Positions 50,400 to 60,714 of a stretch of 64,000 bases of DNA are shown here, piece by piece (position 1 is the stretch's first letter; the number at the start of each line of letters is the position of its first letter). Position numbers and translations under genes: made by a program. Where the stretch lies: positions 310,001 to 374,000 of the forward strand of contig JACJYH010000003.1 in NCBI GenBank assembly GCA_020636195.1. Reading direction: 5' to 3'. The notes under the pieces were generated by a model. It was given only the letters and a program-made list of their open reading frames with translations. It did not search any database and had not been told where the DNA came from. Source of the stretch: Lewinellaceae bacterium. GTDB lineage: Bacteria; Bacteroidota; Bacteroidia; Chitinophagales; Saprospiraceae.

Positions 50400-51379
50400 T
50401 ACATTGCGAGTATTTCTGCCATTCTAATCAATTGCTTATTGATAGGTTTAGTCTTGTTTATGGCTTCATGAAATGGAGTAAAGATAATTTTATCGTTGAT
50501 AATACCGAGCGCCACGCCGGATTCTCCCCTCATCAGTGATTGAACTGCGCTGTGTCCCATTCTGCTTGCAAGAACTCTATCCATGGCCGTTGGCGCACCT
50601 CCTCTTTGAAGATGTCCTATGATGGTCACTTTGATGTCATATTCAGGGCTTAGTGCCTTCACCTCCTTGGCTAATGTGGTTGCGTCACCATTTTGGTTTC
50701 CTTCCGCCACAATGACGAGATTAAATAGCTTTTGACGCTTGATAGAAAGTGCCAAATGTTCGCACAATTCTTGGACGGTAGTATTTGTTTCCGGCAAAAA
50801 GATGGCTCCTGCACCACTTCCGATCCCTGTATGTAATGCGATATATCCGCTGTGTCTGCCCATCACTTCCACAAAGAAGATGCGATTGTGTGAATCTGCC
50901 GTATCCCTTATTTTATCCACTGCCTCAATGGCTGTATTTATCGCAGTATCAAATCCAATGGTATAGTCAGTTCCATAGATGTCGTTATCAATGGTTCCGG
51001 GTAAGCCTACCATGGCGATGTTGTATTCTTTACTGAAAACATCTGCACCTGTATAGGTACCATTTCCTCCTATTACCACCACGCCGTCGATGTCATTTGC
51101 TTTGAGATTTTCATAGGCCTTTTTCCTACCTTCCGCTGTTCTGAAAGCTTCGCTTCTGGCAGTTTTAAGAATTGTGCCACCACGTTGGATAATATTGGCT
51201 ACATCACCGGCTTCCAATCGCTTTATTTTACCTTCTACCATCCCATCGTATCCACGATAAATACCGTAAATATGTAAGTCATGGTAAACGGATGCTCTAA
51301 CAACTGCTCTTACGGCGGCATTCATTCCCGGAGCGTCACCTCCTGAAGTCAAAACCGCAATTCTTTTTACCTTACTCAT
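50399..51379 (-). CDS. pfkA: 6-phosphofructokinase
   Basis: 326 residues. ATP-binding TSGGDAPGMNAAVRAVVR, catalytic GTIDNDIYGTDYTIGFDTA (in part, with the TIDND aspartates) and substrate-binding FFVEVMGRHSGYIAL, RGGAPTAMDRVLASR. The GGDAPG glycine pattern indicates the ATP-dependent rather than the PPi-dependent form. Committed step of glycolysis. Start 11 bases after the BadF-type kinase gene. Confidence 0.97.
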   Translation of the reverse strand: MSKVKRIAVLTSGGDAPGMNAAVRAVVRASVYHDLHIYGIYRGYDGMVEGKIKRLEAGDVANIIQRGGTILKTARSEAFRTAEGRKKAYENLKANDIDGVVVIGGNGTYTGADVFSKEYNIAMVGLPGTIDNDIYGTDYTIGFDTAINTAIEAVDKIRDTADSHNRIFFVEVMGRHSGYIALHTGIGSGAGAIFLPETNTTVQELCEHLALSIKRQKLFNLVIVAEGNQNGDATTLAKEVKALSPEYDIKVTIIGHLQRGGAPTAMDRVLASRMGHSAVQSLMRGESGVALGIINDKIIFTPFHEAINKTKPINKQLIRMAEILAM

Positions 51380-51389
51380 ATCTATAAAA

Positions 51390-52220
51390 CTATGTATATT
51401 TTAAATGATAATCTAACAATCGATCTACCGGATTTTTAAGAATCTCACTACAGTCAATGCTATTTTTCAAAAGTAAATGGGTTAGAACATCGCTATTAAA
51501 AAACGCTATTGACCCTACAAAACCGACTTTACACGGATTATGTTTATGAAGTGGTTGGATTTTTTGATGAATGAATGAAGAAAATTCTTGAGACAATACA
51601 TCAAATACCCAAGGATGATGTCTCCATTGATGCAAAAATAAAGAAAACGAAGCAAGATATTTAGCACCTCCATGCGACGTATAAAGAATCTGGATGAGTT
51701 TTTGCTTTGTCATCTGATACTGCTCGAAGAAACTTTCTTCAATCTCCTTCGGCATAAGGTGATAGAAATACTGTCTAAGAATTTCCTTCCCTATGTTAGC
51801 ACCGGATCCTTCATCGCCAATGATAAATCCCAATGCGGGTCTGGAATATTTGAGTTGTTCACCGTTATAATACGCACTATTGGCACCTGTTCCTAGAATG
51901 CAGGCAATGCCCTCTTCTCTTCCAAACAATGCTCTTGCGGCTCCTAATAAGTCAGATTCTGCATGAATGTATCCCTTCAATCCCATCGTTTTTAATATCT
52001 CTATGGCTTTTTTGGCATTCACACTATCAGAAATTCCGGCCCCATAGAAAAATACATGATCGCTGTCTTTCATGCGATCTGAAAGTCCTTCAAATTGGTC
52101 AAAGTGGACTAATTTTGTTGCCACATTGATGCCATCAGTTGTAAGTGATTCCGTGTTCTGTCCATCACTCCATAACCATTCCGCCTTTGAAGAGCCGCTA
52201 TCAATGACTAGGATGGACAT
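51390..52220 (-). CDS. N-acetylglucosamine kinase-like protein (BadF/BadG ATPase family)
   Basis: 276 residues. The ASKHA-fold ATPase signature is seen: VIDSGSSKAEWLWSDG at the start (phosphate 1), ACILGTGANSAYYNG (phosphate 2) and FIIGDEGSGANIGKE (adenosine region). These are typical of bacterial GlcNAc kinases of the BadF/BadG family, which recycle cell-wall sugars. Substrate is inferred from family only. Confidence 0.85.
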   Translation of the reverse strand: MSILVIDSGSSKAEWLWSDGQNTESLTTDGINVATKLVHFDQFEGLSDRMKDSDHVFFYGAGISDSVNAKKAIEILKTMGLKGYIHAESDLLGAARALFGREEGIACILGTGANSAYYNGEQLKYSRPALGFIIGDEGSGANIGKEILRQYFYHLMPKEIEESFFEQYQMTKQKLIQILYTSHGGAKYLASFSLFLHQWRHHPWVFDVLSQEFSSFIHQKIQPLHKHNPCKVGFVGSIAFFNSDVLTHLLLKNSIDCSEILKNPVDRLLDYHLKYT

Positions 52221-52235
52221 ATACCTTGTCTTTTA

Positions 52236-55200
52236 TTATAATCCACAAGCACATTTTGCAGAAAAGATGCTTGGGTCAATATATCCGCTACCATCTAACT
52301 CCCAATAGAATTTACTTGGAGGCGTGCTTCCATATTCAGCCATTGTTGCGCTATTGTATAAACGTCCATTGATCATGGTAAAAAGGACATTTTCGGATGC
52401 TTTAATATCTTCTAATGGATTACCGTCTATAACGATGATATCTGCCAGTTTACCCTTCTTAAGTGTACCTATTTGATGATCCATACCTAAGAGTTTCGCA
52501 CCGTTCAGTGTGACCGATTTCAACGCTTCAAAATTGGTCATACCGCCTTGTTGTAACATCCATAATTCCCAATGTGCACCAAGACCTTGTAATTGTCCAT
52601 GAGAACCTAAGTTGATCAACACACCTGCATCAGTCAATTTTTTACACGACTTTGACGTGAGAATATGTCCGTTTTCATACTCTTCTTCTGGAATCATGGT
52701 GCGGTGTCTAGACCTTGCATCGATAACAGATTTGGGTGTAAATTTGAGCAATCTATCTTTCTCCCAGACATTGGTGTGTTGATACCAATAATATTCTCCA
52801 TTGACACTGCCGTAATTGACAATCAATGTTGGTGTGTTACTTGTATGGGAATGTGACCAAAACTGAATAACATCATCATACAATGGCGCCACAGGTATAT
52901 TGTGTTCTACGCTGGAATGCCCATCAGCAACCATGCTCAGGTTATGATAGAAAAATGAACCACCTTCAGGAACCACCTCGATACCTAGTTGTCTTGCCGC
53001 TTCAATCACCTGTTGTCTCTGTTCACGCCTAGGCTGATTGTAGGATTTTACGGAGAAAGCTCCAAATGCTTTTGTGCGTTTGATGGCTGATTTGGCATCT
53101 TCCAAAGAGTTTATTTCTGCTTTAAAATCCCCATCAGCTCCATATAAAATTGTTCCTGTAGAAAAAATTCTAGGCCCAATCATGGCGCCGGCTTTTACCA
53201 TTTCACTTTGTGCAAAGGTTATTTCAGAATTGACTGAAGGGTCATGGGTAGTAGTGATGCCATAGGCCAGATTAGCATAATATTGCCAATGTTTTTGTGG
53301 GCTGATCCCGTCACGAAAAGCACCAAGATGGGCATGGACGTCCACAAATCCGGGCATGATGGTTTTGCCTTTTGAATTTATGATCTCTGCATCTCCGGGA
53401 ATTTTAGATGGATCATACTTTCCAACATAACTGATCACATTTCCATCTGTCACTAATAACCCATTTTCAATAATTTCATCATTTTCCATGGAAATAATCC
53501 TACCTTCTACAAATGCGAATTTGCCCGTAGGTTTATCTGATACCACTTGTAATTTAATCTCTTTCCCTATCGTATCTAATGGTGGTAGATCCCCTTCTAC
53601 ATCGCGTAAAAATTCAAATCTATCTTTGACTGAAGTGGTGAAATATCGATTGCCCAATGTCCAATGCAATCGCTCACTATCCTTTGACCATTGGAGATTG
53701 TATCCTGCATCTTTTGCAACTAGTGTGATGGGAATAGCCTTACTTGATGCAGAAAGGCCGACTGCTTGACCCACTGCAGGCATTGGAGCGATATATACTT
53801 TGTATAAATCAGTAAATGCAACCCATTTATCATCTGGACTTATGGTAAAGTTGGTGGTATATTTTGTATTGAATATTACATCTTCTTTTTGCTTTGCAAT
53901 GTCTATTTTTTTCAATGATTTGGTTAAGGAACCAAATAGAAATCCTCCTGTGGTATAATAAAGAAAGTCTCCCGATGCATCAAATTGGGGGTTCTCACCT
54001 TCAGCTGTGATAAATTGTGGAATAGTATCGTTCAAAGATTGAATCAAAATGCCGGCATCTACACCGTATTGATATCCTTGATGTCCATTTCCGGCTTCTT
54101 TTCTGAATACTATTTTATCGCCTTTTGAATTGAATTTTGGCGTTCTGAAAATACCCTTTTGCGTGGTGATAATTTTATTTTCCTTTGATGAAAGATCTAG
54201 TGTTTTGATGGCGCCCAAGTTTTCATCATTCCAAGTGACATACACAATAGATTTACCATCAGGACTAAAACTGGGCTCGCTTTCAAAGTCCACATCATCA
54301 GTTAGCCTTGCAGGCGTGCCTCCATTTGTTGATGCATATAAATGTCCCAATGCACTAAACACAATCATACTTTCATCGGGTGAAGTCACAAGGTTTCGAA
54401 GCACTTTCACATCAAACTTATCGGTAAATGCATCATTTTTGAAATGCACAGTCTCCATGAATCTGTGACTGACTTCCACTTGAAAAGGGATATCTGCCGC
54501 AGAACCATTGGATGTATTGATGCGTTTGATCTTACCTTTAGACCAAATGATGATCTCTGAATCATCAGGTGTCCAATCAAAACCCGTATATGCACCAAAT
54601 ACTGTCCACGCTTCCTGTTGATCTTTACTCAAGTCGCTGTAAATAGGCCACGATCTACCTGTTTTTAAATCTTCAATGAAAAGTACTGTCTTAGTTCGGT
54701 CACGTCTCACATATGCAATTTTATCGCCTTTGTTTGACACCTGAGGACGACATGCTGAACCTATAATTTTTTTTGTTTCTCCTTTTTTGAAATCGTATTT
54801 AAAAATGGCAAAAATTTCATTATTTGGATCTTTATTGTATTGAAAAAATCCTCCCGGATACACATCTTCGCTGTAATACAAATAATTGCCATCAGGGGAT
54901 ACTGAAGGTTCATTGACATCTTGTTGATCATTTTTTCTTTTGGTTATTTGAATGCCTTCTCCACCGGAAATATGGTACATCCACATCTCACCAGCACCCA
55001 ATGACCGTGTGGAAGTGAAGTGTTTTCGAGCAATAAAATATTGCCCATCAGGCATCCATGTGGCATTGTTCAGCAACCTAAAACTTTCCTTGGTTACTTG
55101 CTTGGCATTACCACCTTTGCTATCCATCATCCAAATATTATCTCCGCCACCGGCATCGCTGGTGAACAACAACTTTTTCCCATCCGGACTCCATCTTGGT

Positions 55201-55484
55201 TGCACTTCCCAAGCTAATCCAGAACGAATAGCTGTGGCTTTTCCTCCCGTAATCGGCATGGTATAGATATCTCCCAATAGGTCAAAAGCTATGGTCTTAC
55301 CATCAGGACTGACGTCCACATTCATCCAAGTCCCTTCATCGGTCTTGATTATAAAATCCTGATGCTTTCCAGGCGGATTATTGACATCCCATTTTTTTTC
55401 TTCATCCTTTTTTTGGGCATTAAGTGGAGATGCGTAAAAGAACGCAATTGTCAAAAGACCAAAAGCAATTATTTTATTGTACAT
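52236..55484 (-). CDS. Exported TolB-like propeller fused to an amidohydrolase
   Basis: 1082 residues. Signal peptide (about 1-23), then repeated PD40 blades (WSPDGKKLLF, VSPDGNYLYY, FSPDGKSIVY) over about 600 residues, then a metal-dependent amidohydrolase domain: MPGFVDVHAHLG (HxH), VVPEGGSFFYHNLSM, HSSVEHNIPV, LINLGSHGQLQGLG and the GTLKKGKLADIIVIDGNPL end. The fusion is known in several Bacteroidota; substrate unknown, acts outside the cytoplasm. The FAH gene upstream overlaps its start by 16 bases. Confidence 0.9.
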   Translation of the reverse strand: MYNKIIAFGLLTIAFFYASPLNAQKKDEEKKWDVNNPPGKHQDFIIKTDEGTWMNVDVSPDGKTIAFDLLGDIYTMPITGGKATAIRSGLAWEVQPRWSPDGKKLLFTSDAGGGDNIWMMDSKGGNAKQVTKESFRLLNNATWMPDGQYFIARKHFTSTRSLGAGEMWMYHISGGEGIQITKRKNDQQDVNEPSVSPDGNYLYYSEDVYPGGFFQYNKDPNNEIFAIFKYDFKKGETKKIIGSACRPQVSNKGDKIAYVRRDRTKTVLFIEDLKTGRSWPIYSDLSKDQQEAWTVFGAYTGFDWTPDDSEIIIWSKGKIKRINTSNGSAADIPFQVEVSHRFMETVHFKNDAFTDKFDVKVLRNLVTSPDESMIVFSALGHLYASTNGGTPARLTDDVDFESEPSFSPDGKSIVYVTWNDENLGAIKTLDLSSKENKIITTQKGIFRTPKFNSKGDKIVFRKEAGNGHQGYQYGVDAGILIQSLNDTIPQFITAEGENPQFDASGDFLYYTTGGFLFGSLTKSLKKIDIAKQKEDVIFNTKYTTNFTISPDDKWVAFTDLYKVYIAPMPAVGQAVGLSASSKAIPITLVAKDAGYNLQWSKDSERLHWTLGNRYFTTSVKDRFEFLRDVEGDLPPLDTIGKEIKLQVVSDKPTGKFAFVEGRIISMENDEIIENGLLVTDGNVISYVGKYDPSKIPGDAEIINSKGKTIMPGFVDVHAHLGAFRDGISPQKHWQYYANLAYGITTTHDPSVNSEITFAQSEMVKAGAMIGPRIFSTGTILYGADGDFKAEINSLEDAKSAIKRTKAFGAFSVKSYNQPRREQRQQVIEAARQLGIEVVPEGGSFFYHNLSMVADGHSSVEHNIPVAPLYDDVIQFWSHSHTSNTPTLIVNYGSVNGEYYWYQHTNVWEKDRLLKFTPKSVIDARSRHRTMIPEEEYENGHILTSKSCKKLTDAGVLINLGSHGQLQGLGAHWELWMLQQGGMTNFEALKSVTLNGAKLLGMDHQIGTLKKGKLADIIVIDGNPLEDIKASENVLFTMINGRLYNSATMAEYGSTPPSKFYWELDGSGYIDPSIFSAKCACGL

Positions 55485-56077
55485 TCAAAATTAATTTTAT
55501 CGTTCAAGAATCCTTTGTAGGTGTCGCCAATCGAAATTTTTCCTACACCTGACGGTGTGCCTGTGAAGATCAAATCTCCCTTTTGCAACGTAAAATATGT
55601 AGAGACGTGAGAGACTAGGTCATCAAATCCAAATATCATTTTTTTGACATCACCATCTTGTACCAATTCTTCATTTTTAAAAAGTTGGAAGTGAAGGTGA
55701 TTCATTTCTAGCTCAGCAATGTCATAAAATGTACCAACCACGGCTGAATGATCAAAGGCTTTGGCCTTTTCCCATGGATGCCCTTGTTTTTTTAATGTGT
55801 CTTGGAGGTCTCTCGCAGTAAAATCAATACCAAGCCCTATTTCATTGTAATAATCTTTGGCAAATTGAGGAATGATGGATTTTCCATTTTTGGAAATCTT
55901 TAGTACGATTTCAACTTCAAAATGAATGTTTTGTGAAAAATTTGGATGATAAAATGGTTTATTATCCGTCAAAAGTGCGGTAGCAGGTTTCATAAAAACC
56001 AATGGTTCTGTTGGAACTTCATTCTCCAGTTCACGCACATGCTCAACATAATTCCTACCAATACAAAATATCTTCAT
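55469..56077 (-). CDS. Fumarylacetoacetate hydrolase (FAH) family protein
   Basis: 202 residues from ATG 56077 (MKIFCIGRNYVEHV); a longer frame to 56101 adds eight unlikely residues. Metal ligands in FEVEIVLKISKNGK (EVE), GLGIDFTARDLQDTLKK and the GTPSGVGKI turn identify the FAH fold. Acts on acylpyruvates or related 2-oxo acids; precise substrate not readable. Confidence 0.9.
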   Translation of the reverse strand: MKIFCIGRNYVEHVRELENEVPTEPLVFMKPATALLTDNKPFYHPNFSQNIHFEVEIVLKISKNGKSIIPQFAKDYYNEIGLGIDFTARDLQDTLKKQGHPWEKAKAFDHSAVVGTFYDIAELEMNHLHFQLFKNEELVQDGDVKKMIFGFDDLVSHVSTYFTLQKGDLIFTGTPSGVGKISIGDTYKGFLNDKINFECTIK

Positions 56078-56238
56078 GCGAAAATAAATATGATTAATCA
56101 TAGAGTTGGTCTATGAAAAACCAACTAAACCCCAAAATTACAAAATCTTAAATTGGTTATCATCAGATACATCTTCAATTTCAAAGAATTGTATCCATAT
56201 ATGAAATATTAATTTATATATATTTGTATAAATTAATT

Positions 56239-57558
56239 TTATATATTTATTATTTTCACATATAAGATAGTTCCTTGAGCTTTTTTTTCTTCCAATCCAA
56301 CTGCAAAAGACAATTCATATCCAATAACTGCTATAATATCCTCACAATTATCGACCAATACCATCGTATCTTCTTTGGCCCAACGATGCACTTTTTTATT
56401 TGTTAAATAGGATTTCAGAGATGTTTTTCGGCCCTTTAAAGAAGCAGGTTTGAATGTATCTCCATTCTTTTTGTACCTCAGTTTCAGTGGAAAATGTGCT
56501 TGTTCCACAGCAATAACTGAGGCAATTTCTTCCGAACTTTCGACCTGATATGACTGCATAACTTGCACCGTACAACTATTAAAAGTATAGGTCCCTAGTT
56601 CCGGTATGATCAATTCCGTATCATGATTTTTGACGGTGTTTAAATCACGAATAATGATATGCTGCTCGGTCTTCAATGCCTGATAACCATTTCCTTCAAA
56701 CGTGGCTCCAGGTATAGAAGCTTGCTGAATCATACTTTGACACTGAGCAAAATTAAACCCAAATTGGTGGATCAATTTATACAATTTTACATCTGAAGCA
56801 TCACCCAGATTGAATGTGTCGATATAGGTGTATTTACTATCAGTTGACATGTACTTTTCCCTGAGATAATCAATATATTCTTCAAGAAGGTACCTTTCTG
56901 ATTCCAAATTCCTGAGTGATAATTCAATTCCATCATTTGCTCGTGGATCAATGGAATGTAAAAGTGGCAGTAAGCTGTGTCTGATTTTATTCCTGGTGTA
57001 GTCAAGCTTTGCATTTGAACTATCCTCTCTAAAGGTAATATTTTGAGCATCAGCAAAGTCCTCAATCTCTTGTCTTCTGAAATGCAATAAAGGTCTGAAA
57101 AGATTACCCTTCAATGGCTGCAAAGATGTGAGACCTTGTAATCCGCCGCCTCTCAATAGATTCAAAAAAAATCCTTCTATTCTATCGTCCAGATGATGCG
57201 CAGTAACGATGTAATCATATCCATTTTTTTGAGCGACAGACTGGAAGAATGCATATCTTTCTTTTCTGGCTTTGTCATGCATATTTCCGACTAATAAATC
57301 GGTTTTGTTTACATCATGTTGAAAGTAAGGCAAATATCTATCTGCCGCAAATCTCCTAACAAATTCAGCATCTTCATCCGACTCTACGTCTCGAAGGTGA
57401 TGGTTTACATGGGCAATTCCAATTTCACAACCGCTATCATAGAATAGATGGCTGAGTACCATTGAATCCACGCCACCTGATACCGCAAGCAAATACTTTG
57501 GCTTTTTATTCCATGGATATTGATGTAATATCGTCAGAAAATTGTCTTTGGTCAACAT
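56239..57558 (-). CDS. tilS: tRNA(Ile)-lysidine synthetase
   Basis: 439 residues. PP-loop AVSGGVDSMVLSHL, then HVNHHLRD and TAHHLDDRIEGFFLNLLRGGGLQGL (in part), and the C-terminal TilS_C domain (LKSYLTNKKVHRW). Modifies C34 of tRNA-Ile(CAU) to lysidine, essential for AUA decoding. 4 bases after the porin gene. Confidence 0.95.
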   Translation of the reverse strand: MLTKDNFLTILHQYPWNKKPKYLLAVSGGVDSMVLSHLFYDSGCEIGIAHVNHHLRDVESDEDAEFVRRFAADRYLPYFQHDVNKTDLLVGNMHDKARKERYAFFQSVAQKNGYDYIVTAHHLDDRIEGFFLNLLRGGGLQGLTSLQPLKGNLFRPLLHFRRQEIEDFADAQNITFREDSSNAKLDYTRNKIRHSLLPLLHSIDPRANDGIELSLRNLESERYLLEEYIDYLREKYMSTDSKYTYIDTFNLGDASDVKLYKLIHQFGFNFAQCQSMIQQASIPGATFEGNGYQALKTEQHIIIRDLNTVKNHDTELIIPELGTYTFNSCTVQVMQSYQVESSEEIASVIAVEQAHFPLKLRYKKNGDTFKPASLKGRKTSLKSYLTNKKVHRWAKEDTMVLVDNCEDIIAVIGYELSFAVGLEEKKAQGTILYVKIINI

Positions 57559-57562
57559 GACA

Positions 57563-59428
57563 TTAGTTTGGCAAATGCCAAATTATTGAAAATCTTAATT
57601 TCTGATCCAAAACCGGATAATTTACCAGCTGAAAGTCAGGAACATCATTAAAATAACCTAGGAAGTTCTCAAAACTAAACTTAAACCAGAATGTGGTTGC
57701 TTTTGCAGCTAAAAACATCTGTACATTTGGGAATTGATGCGTCGCTGAAGTTTGAACCGGAACAAACTCTGCGTATCCTGGATGGTAAGTAAATGCAGGC
57801 ATGTCGTACAGATATCTCATACCACCACCTAGACGCACTTCCAGTGCCTTTCTAAACCAAATCCCTTGGTAATACAGTAGATGATTTGACAATAATGTTG
57901 GTATAGGGTAAATACGATGCGAAACCAACTGATAGTCTATTGTATTCTCAAAATGAAACTTCCAAACTTTCAGATCATGCTGTACAGTCAAATGTGTATT
58001 GGAGTAAATGCCACTCAACTGGGTAGGAACAAACAAATCTGAACGATAGATTGGATTATTGACCAAAGTCTGTGTCACGGCAACACCAAGGTGAATTTTG
58101 GGAATATTCAACTGTCCAAATAGTATGCTACCAAATGGCTTTTGGAAATCATTGACAAAAATCGGTACATCATTGACGATTAATTGTTTTTCTTGGTAAG
58201 TAGGTTCGGTACGAAATAACCTAAAAAAAGCATCAAGCTTCAAAACCTTCGATAAATTCAATCCAATGCTTCCCTTTACATCAAAATTTCCTGCATTGCC
58301 ACCGATTCCTAACGAGCCAATTGCTTTGATGTCAAAAACCTTTCCAATGGGAATATTGCCATTGAATAACAATGAAATATCATGCCTGTTTTCAGTGAAG
58401 TTATGGTCTTTGAGTGATGTAATACCATAATAAATACCTGCTTCTCCTTCAATGTTTTTAAAGCGACCAAAGGCCCAAAAATAATTGGCAAAAGTGCTTA
58501 AACTTACCAATTTACGAAGTCCTCTCGTATCAGAAACCAACGCACCATAATAATTCAAAGAAATTGAGTCAGATACACCATGATCTACAAATTTAATATA
58601 TCGCTTATTATACTCGATTTGGTGTCTGAATCCCGCACCGGAACCCGATGAAGATGTTTTGAAAAGTTTCAACTTGTGAATAAAGAAGTAACTGTCATTA
58701 TTTTGCCGCGTAGAATCCGACTGTAAAAAAGTGGGCAACCCATCTTTATACGTAGTGTTGTAATTGGTGGTTTCCGGTAGGCCTCCATTATTTTGCTCAA
58801 CATTTGAGTTTCGCAAATATCCCAATGTGGCAGAATACTTCTTCTTTTCAGGATCGTATTTCAAGGCTGTCGCAAAATTGGTACACAATGTTGCTTGATT
58901 GCTATAAAATCCAATATTATTGTATCGATTAAACTGCAAGGAGAAGCTCAAATTATTTTTTAAAGGTGAATAGTATGATGCACCAAGATGAAAATTTTTC
59001 AGATTACCCAACATTGAAAAATTGAAAAGGGTAATGGCATTTCGATATGAATAAAAATTAAAATTATTGAGGTTGTAATTATACAAATTATACTGGTTGT
59101 AACCAATAGCCAATCCTTTTTCTATCAATGGGTTATATAACAAATCTGTACCAGCACTTCCATCAATTCCTGTATGTATATAATGGCCAAAATCAACATT
59201 TCTGGAACCATATTTAACCATTTTCATTGAGGTAAGGCTGTCTGTTATAGTTAGGGTGTCAGTCTCTGAATTTAGGTGATAATACTTAAGAATCGGAGTT
59301 GTATCAACGGTATTTTTGACGAGTTTAGTTGAATCCACTTGTCCCAATAAAAACAAAGGAAGACAGATCAAAATAGCAACAAATAACTTTGTTATTATGA
59401 CCGTGTTTGTATGGATTCTATCACCCAT
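57563..59428 (-). CDS. Bacteroidota putative porin (outer membrane beta-barrel)
   Basis: 621 residues from ATG 59428, just after the ftsY stop (TGA, A, ATG). A longer frame to 59494 overlaps ftsY by 65 bases and lacks signal-like content at its start. A signal peptide (LFVAILICLPLFLLGQ) precedes a long beta-rich region ending WHLPN. Matches the family usually annotated as putative porin in Bacteroidota. Function not known beyond outer membrane location. Confidence 0.8.
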   Translation of the reverse strand: MGDRIHTNTVIITKLFVAILICLPLFLLGQVDSTKLVKNTVDTTPILKYYHLNSETDTLTITDSLTSMKMVKYGSRNVDFGHYIHTGIDGSAGTDLLYNPLIEKGLAIGYNQYNLYNYNLNNFNFYSYRNAITLFNFSMLGNLKNFHLGASYYSPLKNNLSFSLQFNRYNNIGFYSNQATLCTNFATALKYDPEKKKYSATLGYLRNSNVEQNNGGLPETTNYNTTYKDGLPTFLQSDSTRQNNDSYFFIHKLKLFKTSSSGSGAGFRHQIEYNKRYIKFVDHGVSDSISLNYYGALVSDTRGLRKLVSLSTFANYFWAFGRFKNIEGEAGIYYGITSLKDHNFTENRHDISLLFNGNIPIGKVFDIKAIGSLGIGGNAGNFDVKGSIGLNLSKVLKLDAFFRLFRTEPTYQEKQLIVNDVPIFVNDFQKPFGSILFGQLNIPKIHLGVAVTQTLVNNPIYRSDLFVPTQLSGIYSNTHLTVQHDLKVWKFHFENTIDYQLVSHRIYPIPTLLSNHLLYYQGIWFRKALEVRLGGGMRYLYDMPAFTYHPGYAEFVPVQTSATHQFPNVQMFLAAKATTFWFKFSFENFLGYFNDVPDFQLVNYPVLDQKLRFSIIWHLPN

Positions 59429-59429
59429 T

Positions 59430-60383
59430 TCATGAAAAAAGCGAATCAACAAATGCCTTCTTATTGAACACTTGCAGCTGTTCCATACCTTCACCTACGC
59501 CGATGTATTTTATTGGAATCTTGAACTGATCTGAAATACCCAAGACAACGCCACCTTTGGCACTTCCATCTAATTTGGTCAGTGCAATTCCTGTAACATC
59601 TGTAGCGGCTGTGAAATGCTTAGCTTGTTCAATGGCATTTTGTCCTGTGGTCGCATCCAAAACCAAGATCACCTCATGCGGTGCTTCAGGTAGCTTTTTC
59701 TGAATAGATCGTTTGATTTTTGTCAATTCATCCATCAATTGTTTTTTAGTATGCAATCTACCTGCTGTATCGATGATGGCGATGTCCTTCTGGTGATTCA
59801 AAGCGTATTGTACTGTTTCATATGCTACAGCTGCAGGGTCGGTGTTCATCCCTTTTGAGTAGAATTCCGTATTACTTCTTTCTGACCATATCTTCAATTG
59901 ATCCACTGCAGCAGCTCTGAATGTATCTGCTGCGCCTAGTACTACAGAAAATCCATTTTTCTTAAACTGATGAGATAATTTTCCGATGGTAGTGGTCTTG
60001 CCAACACCATTCACGCCAACTACCAATATGATATGTGGACGATTGGGTTGGGATGGCTCAAAATCTTCCACATCTTCAGTATGGTTTTCGCTCAGAATAT
60101 CTACGATGACTTGCTTCAAAATTGAATTCAGTTCTTCGACATTGAGATATTTGTCTTCTGCTACTTTGGCTTCCAGTCTATCGATGATTTTCACAGTGGT
60201 ATCTAATCCTACATCGGCAGAAATGAGAATGGACTCTAACTCATCCAAAAACTCAATATCAACCTTTGACTTTCCGGCGACTGCTTTTGAAATCTGTGAG
60301 AAAAAACTTTGCTTAGTCTTTTCAAGACCTTTATTTAAATCTTCTTCTTTTTCCTTAGAAAAGAATTTTTTAAAAAAACTCAT
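59430..60383 (-). CDS. ftsY: Signal recognition particle receptor FtsY
   Basis: 317 residues. NG domains with GVNGVGKTTTIGKL (P-loop), DTFRAAAVDQL, DTAGRLH and TKLDGSAKGG. Short acidic N-terminus (residues 1-20, KKFFSKEKEEDLNK) for membrane contact. Receives SRP with nascent chains at the inner membrane. Read from its own unit after the terminator at 60481-60516. Confidence 0.97.
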   Translation of the reverse strand: MSFFKKFFSKEKEEDLNKGLEKTKQSFFSQISKAVAGKSKVDIEFLDELESILISADVGLDTTVKIIDRLEAKVAEDKYLNVEELNSILKQVIVDILSENHTEDVEDFEPSQPNRPHIILVVGVNGVGKTTTIGKLSHQFKKNGFSVVLGAADTFRAAAVDQLKIWSERSNTEFYSKGMNTDPAAVAYETVQYALNHQKDIAIIDTAGRLHTKKQLMDELTKIKRSIQKKLPEAPHEVILVLDATTGQNAIEQAKHFTAATDVTGIALTKLDGSAKGGVVLGISDQFKIPIKYIGVGEGMEQLQVFNKKAFVDSLFS

Positions 60384-60480
60384 AAATTGGGTTTATACGT
60401 GTATAAATGCAATTATTCAAAATACGTTTAGTAAAACTCTCCTTTTTTAACGTTCAAAGTTAGGAAATTTTCAAAACAAC

Positions 60481-60516
60481 AAAAGGGTATCCTTATATCG
60501 AATAAGAATACCCTTT
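60481..60516 (-). terminator. Terminator after the DUF4295 gene
   Basis: Minus-strand stem AAAGGGTAT with ATACCCTTT and inner pairs (TTCTTAT/ATAAGGA with G-T), ending in Ts at 60481. It separates the ribosomal unit from ftsY. Confidence 0.65.
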
Positions 60517-60535
60517 CGCAATATTTTACAGGAAA

Positions 60536-60712
60536 TTATTTGCTCTCCTTGAAAAAATCAGCTACTTTGTCCTTATGAATGATGGATTCTTTGAAGCTGT
60601 ATTTTCCTGTTACAGGATCTTTTATAGATTTCACCACGCGGACGTGATCTCTACCTGAACCCACATTTGCAGCCCTTTGAGCTACACGGGCGTTTTTGGA
60701 TACTTTAGCCAT
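60536..60712 (-). CDS. DUF4295 small basic protein, ribosome-associated in Bacteroidota
   Basis: 58 residues, below the usual size cut-off. Begins MAKVSKNARVAQRAANVGSG and ends ADFFKESK, rich in lysine and arginine. This family is conserved in Bacteroidota directly after rpmG and rpmB, as here (2 bases after rpmG), and is likely a ribosomal or ribosome-binding component. Function inferred from linkage. Confidence 0.9.
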   Translation of the reverse strand: MAKVSKNARVAQRAANVGSGRDHVRVVKSIKDPVTGKYSFKESIIHKDKVADFFKESK

Positions 60713-60714
60713 GA

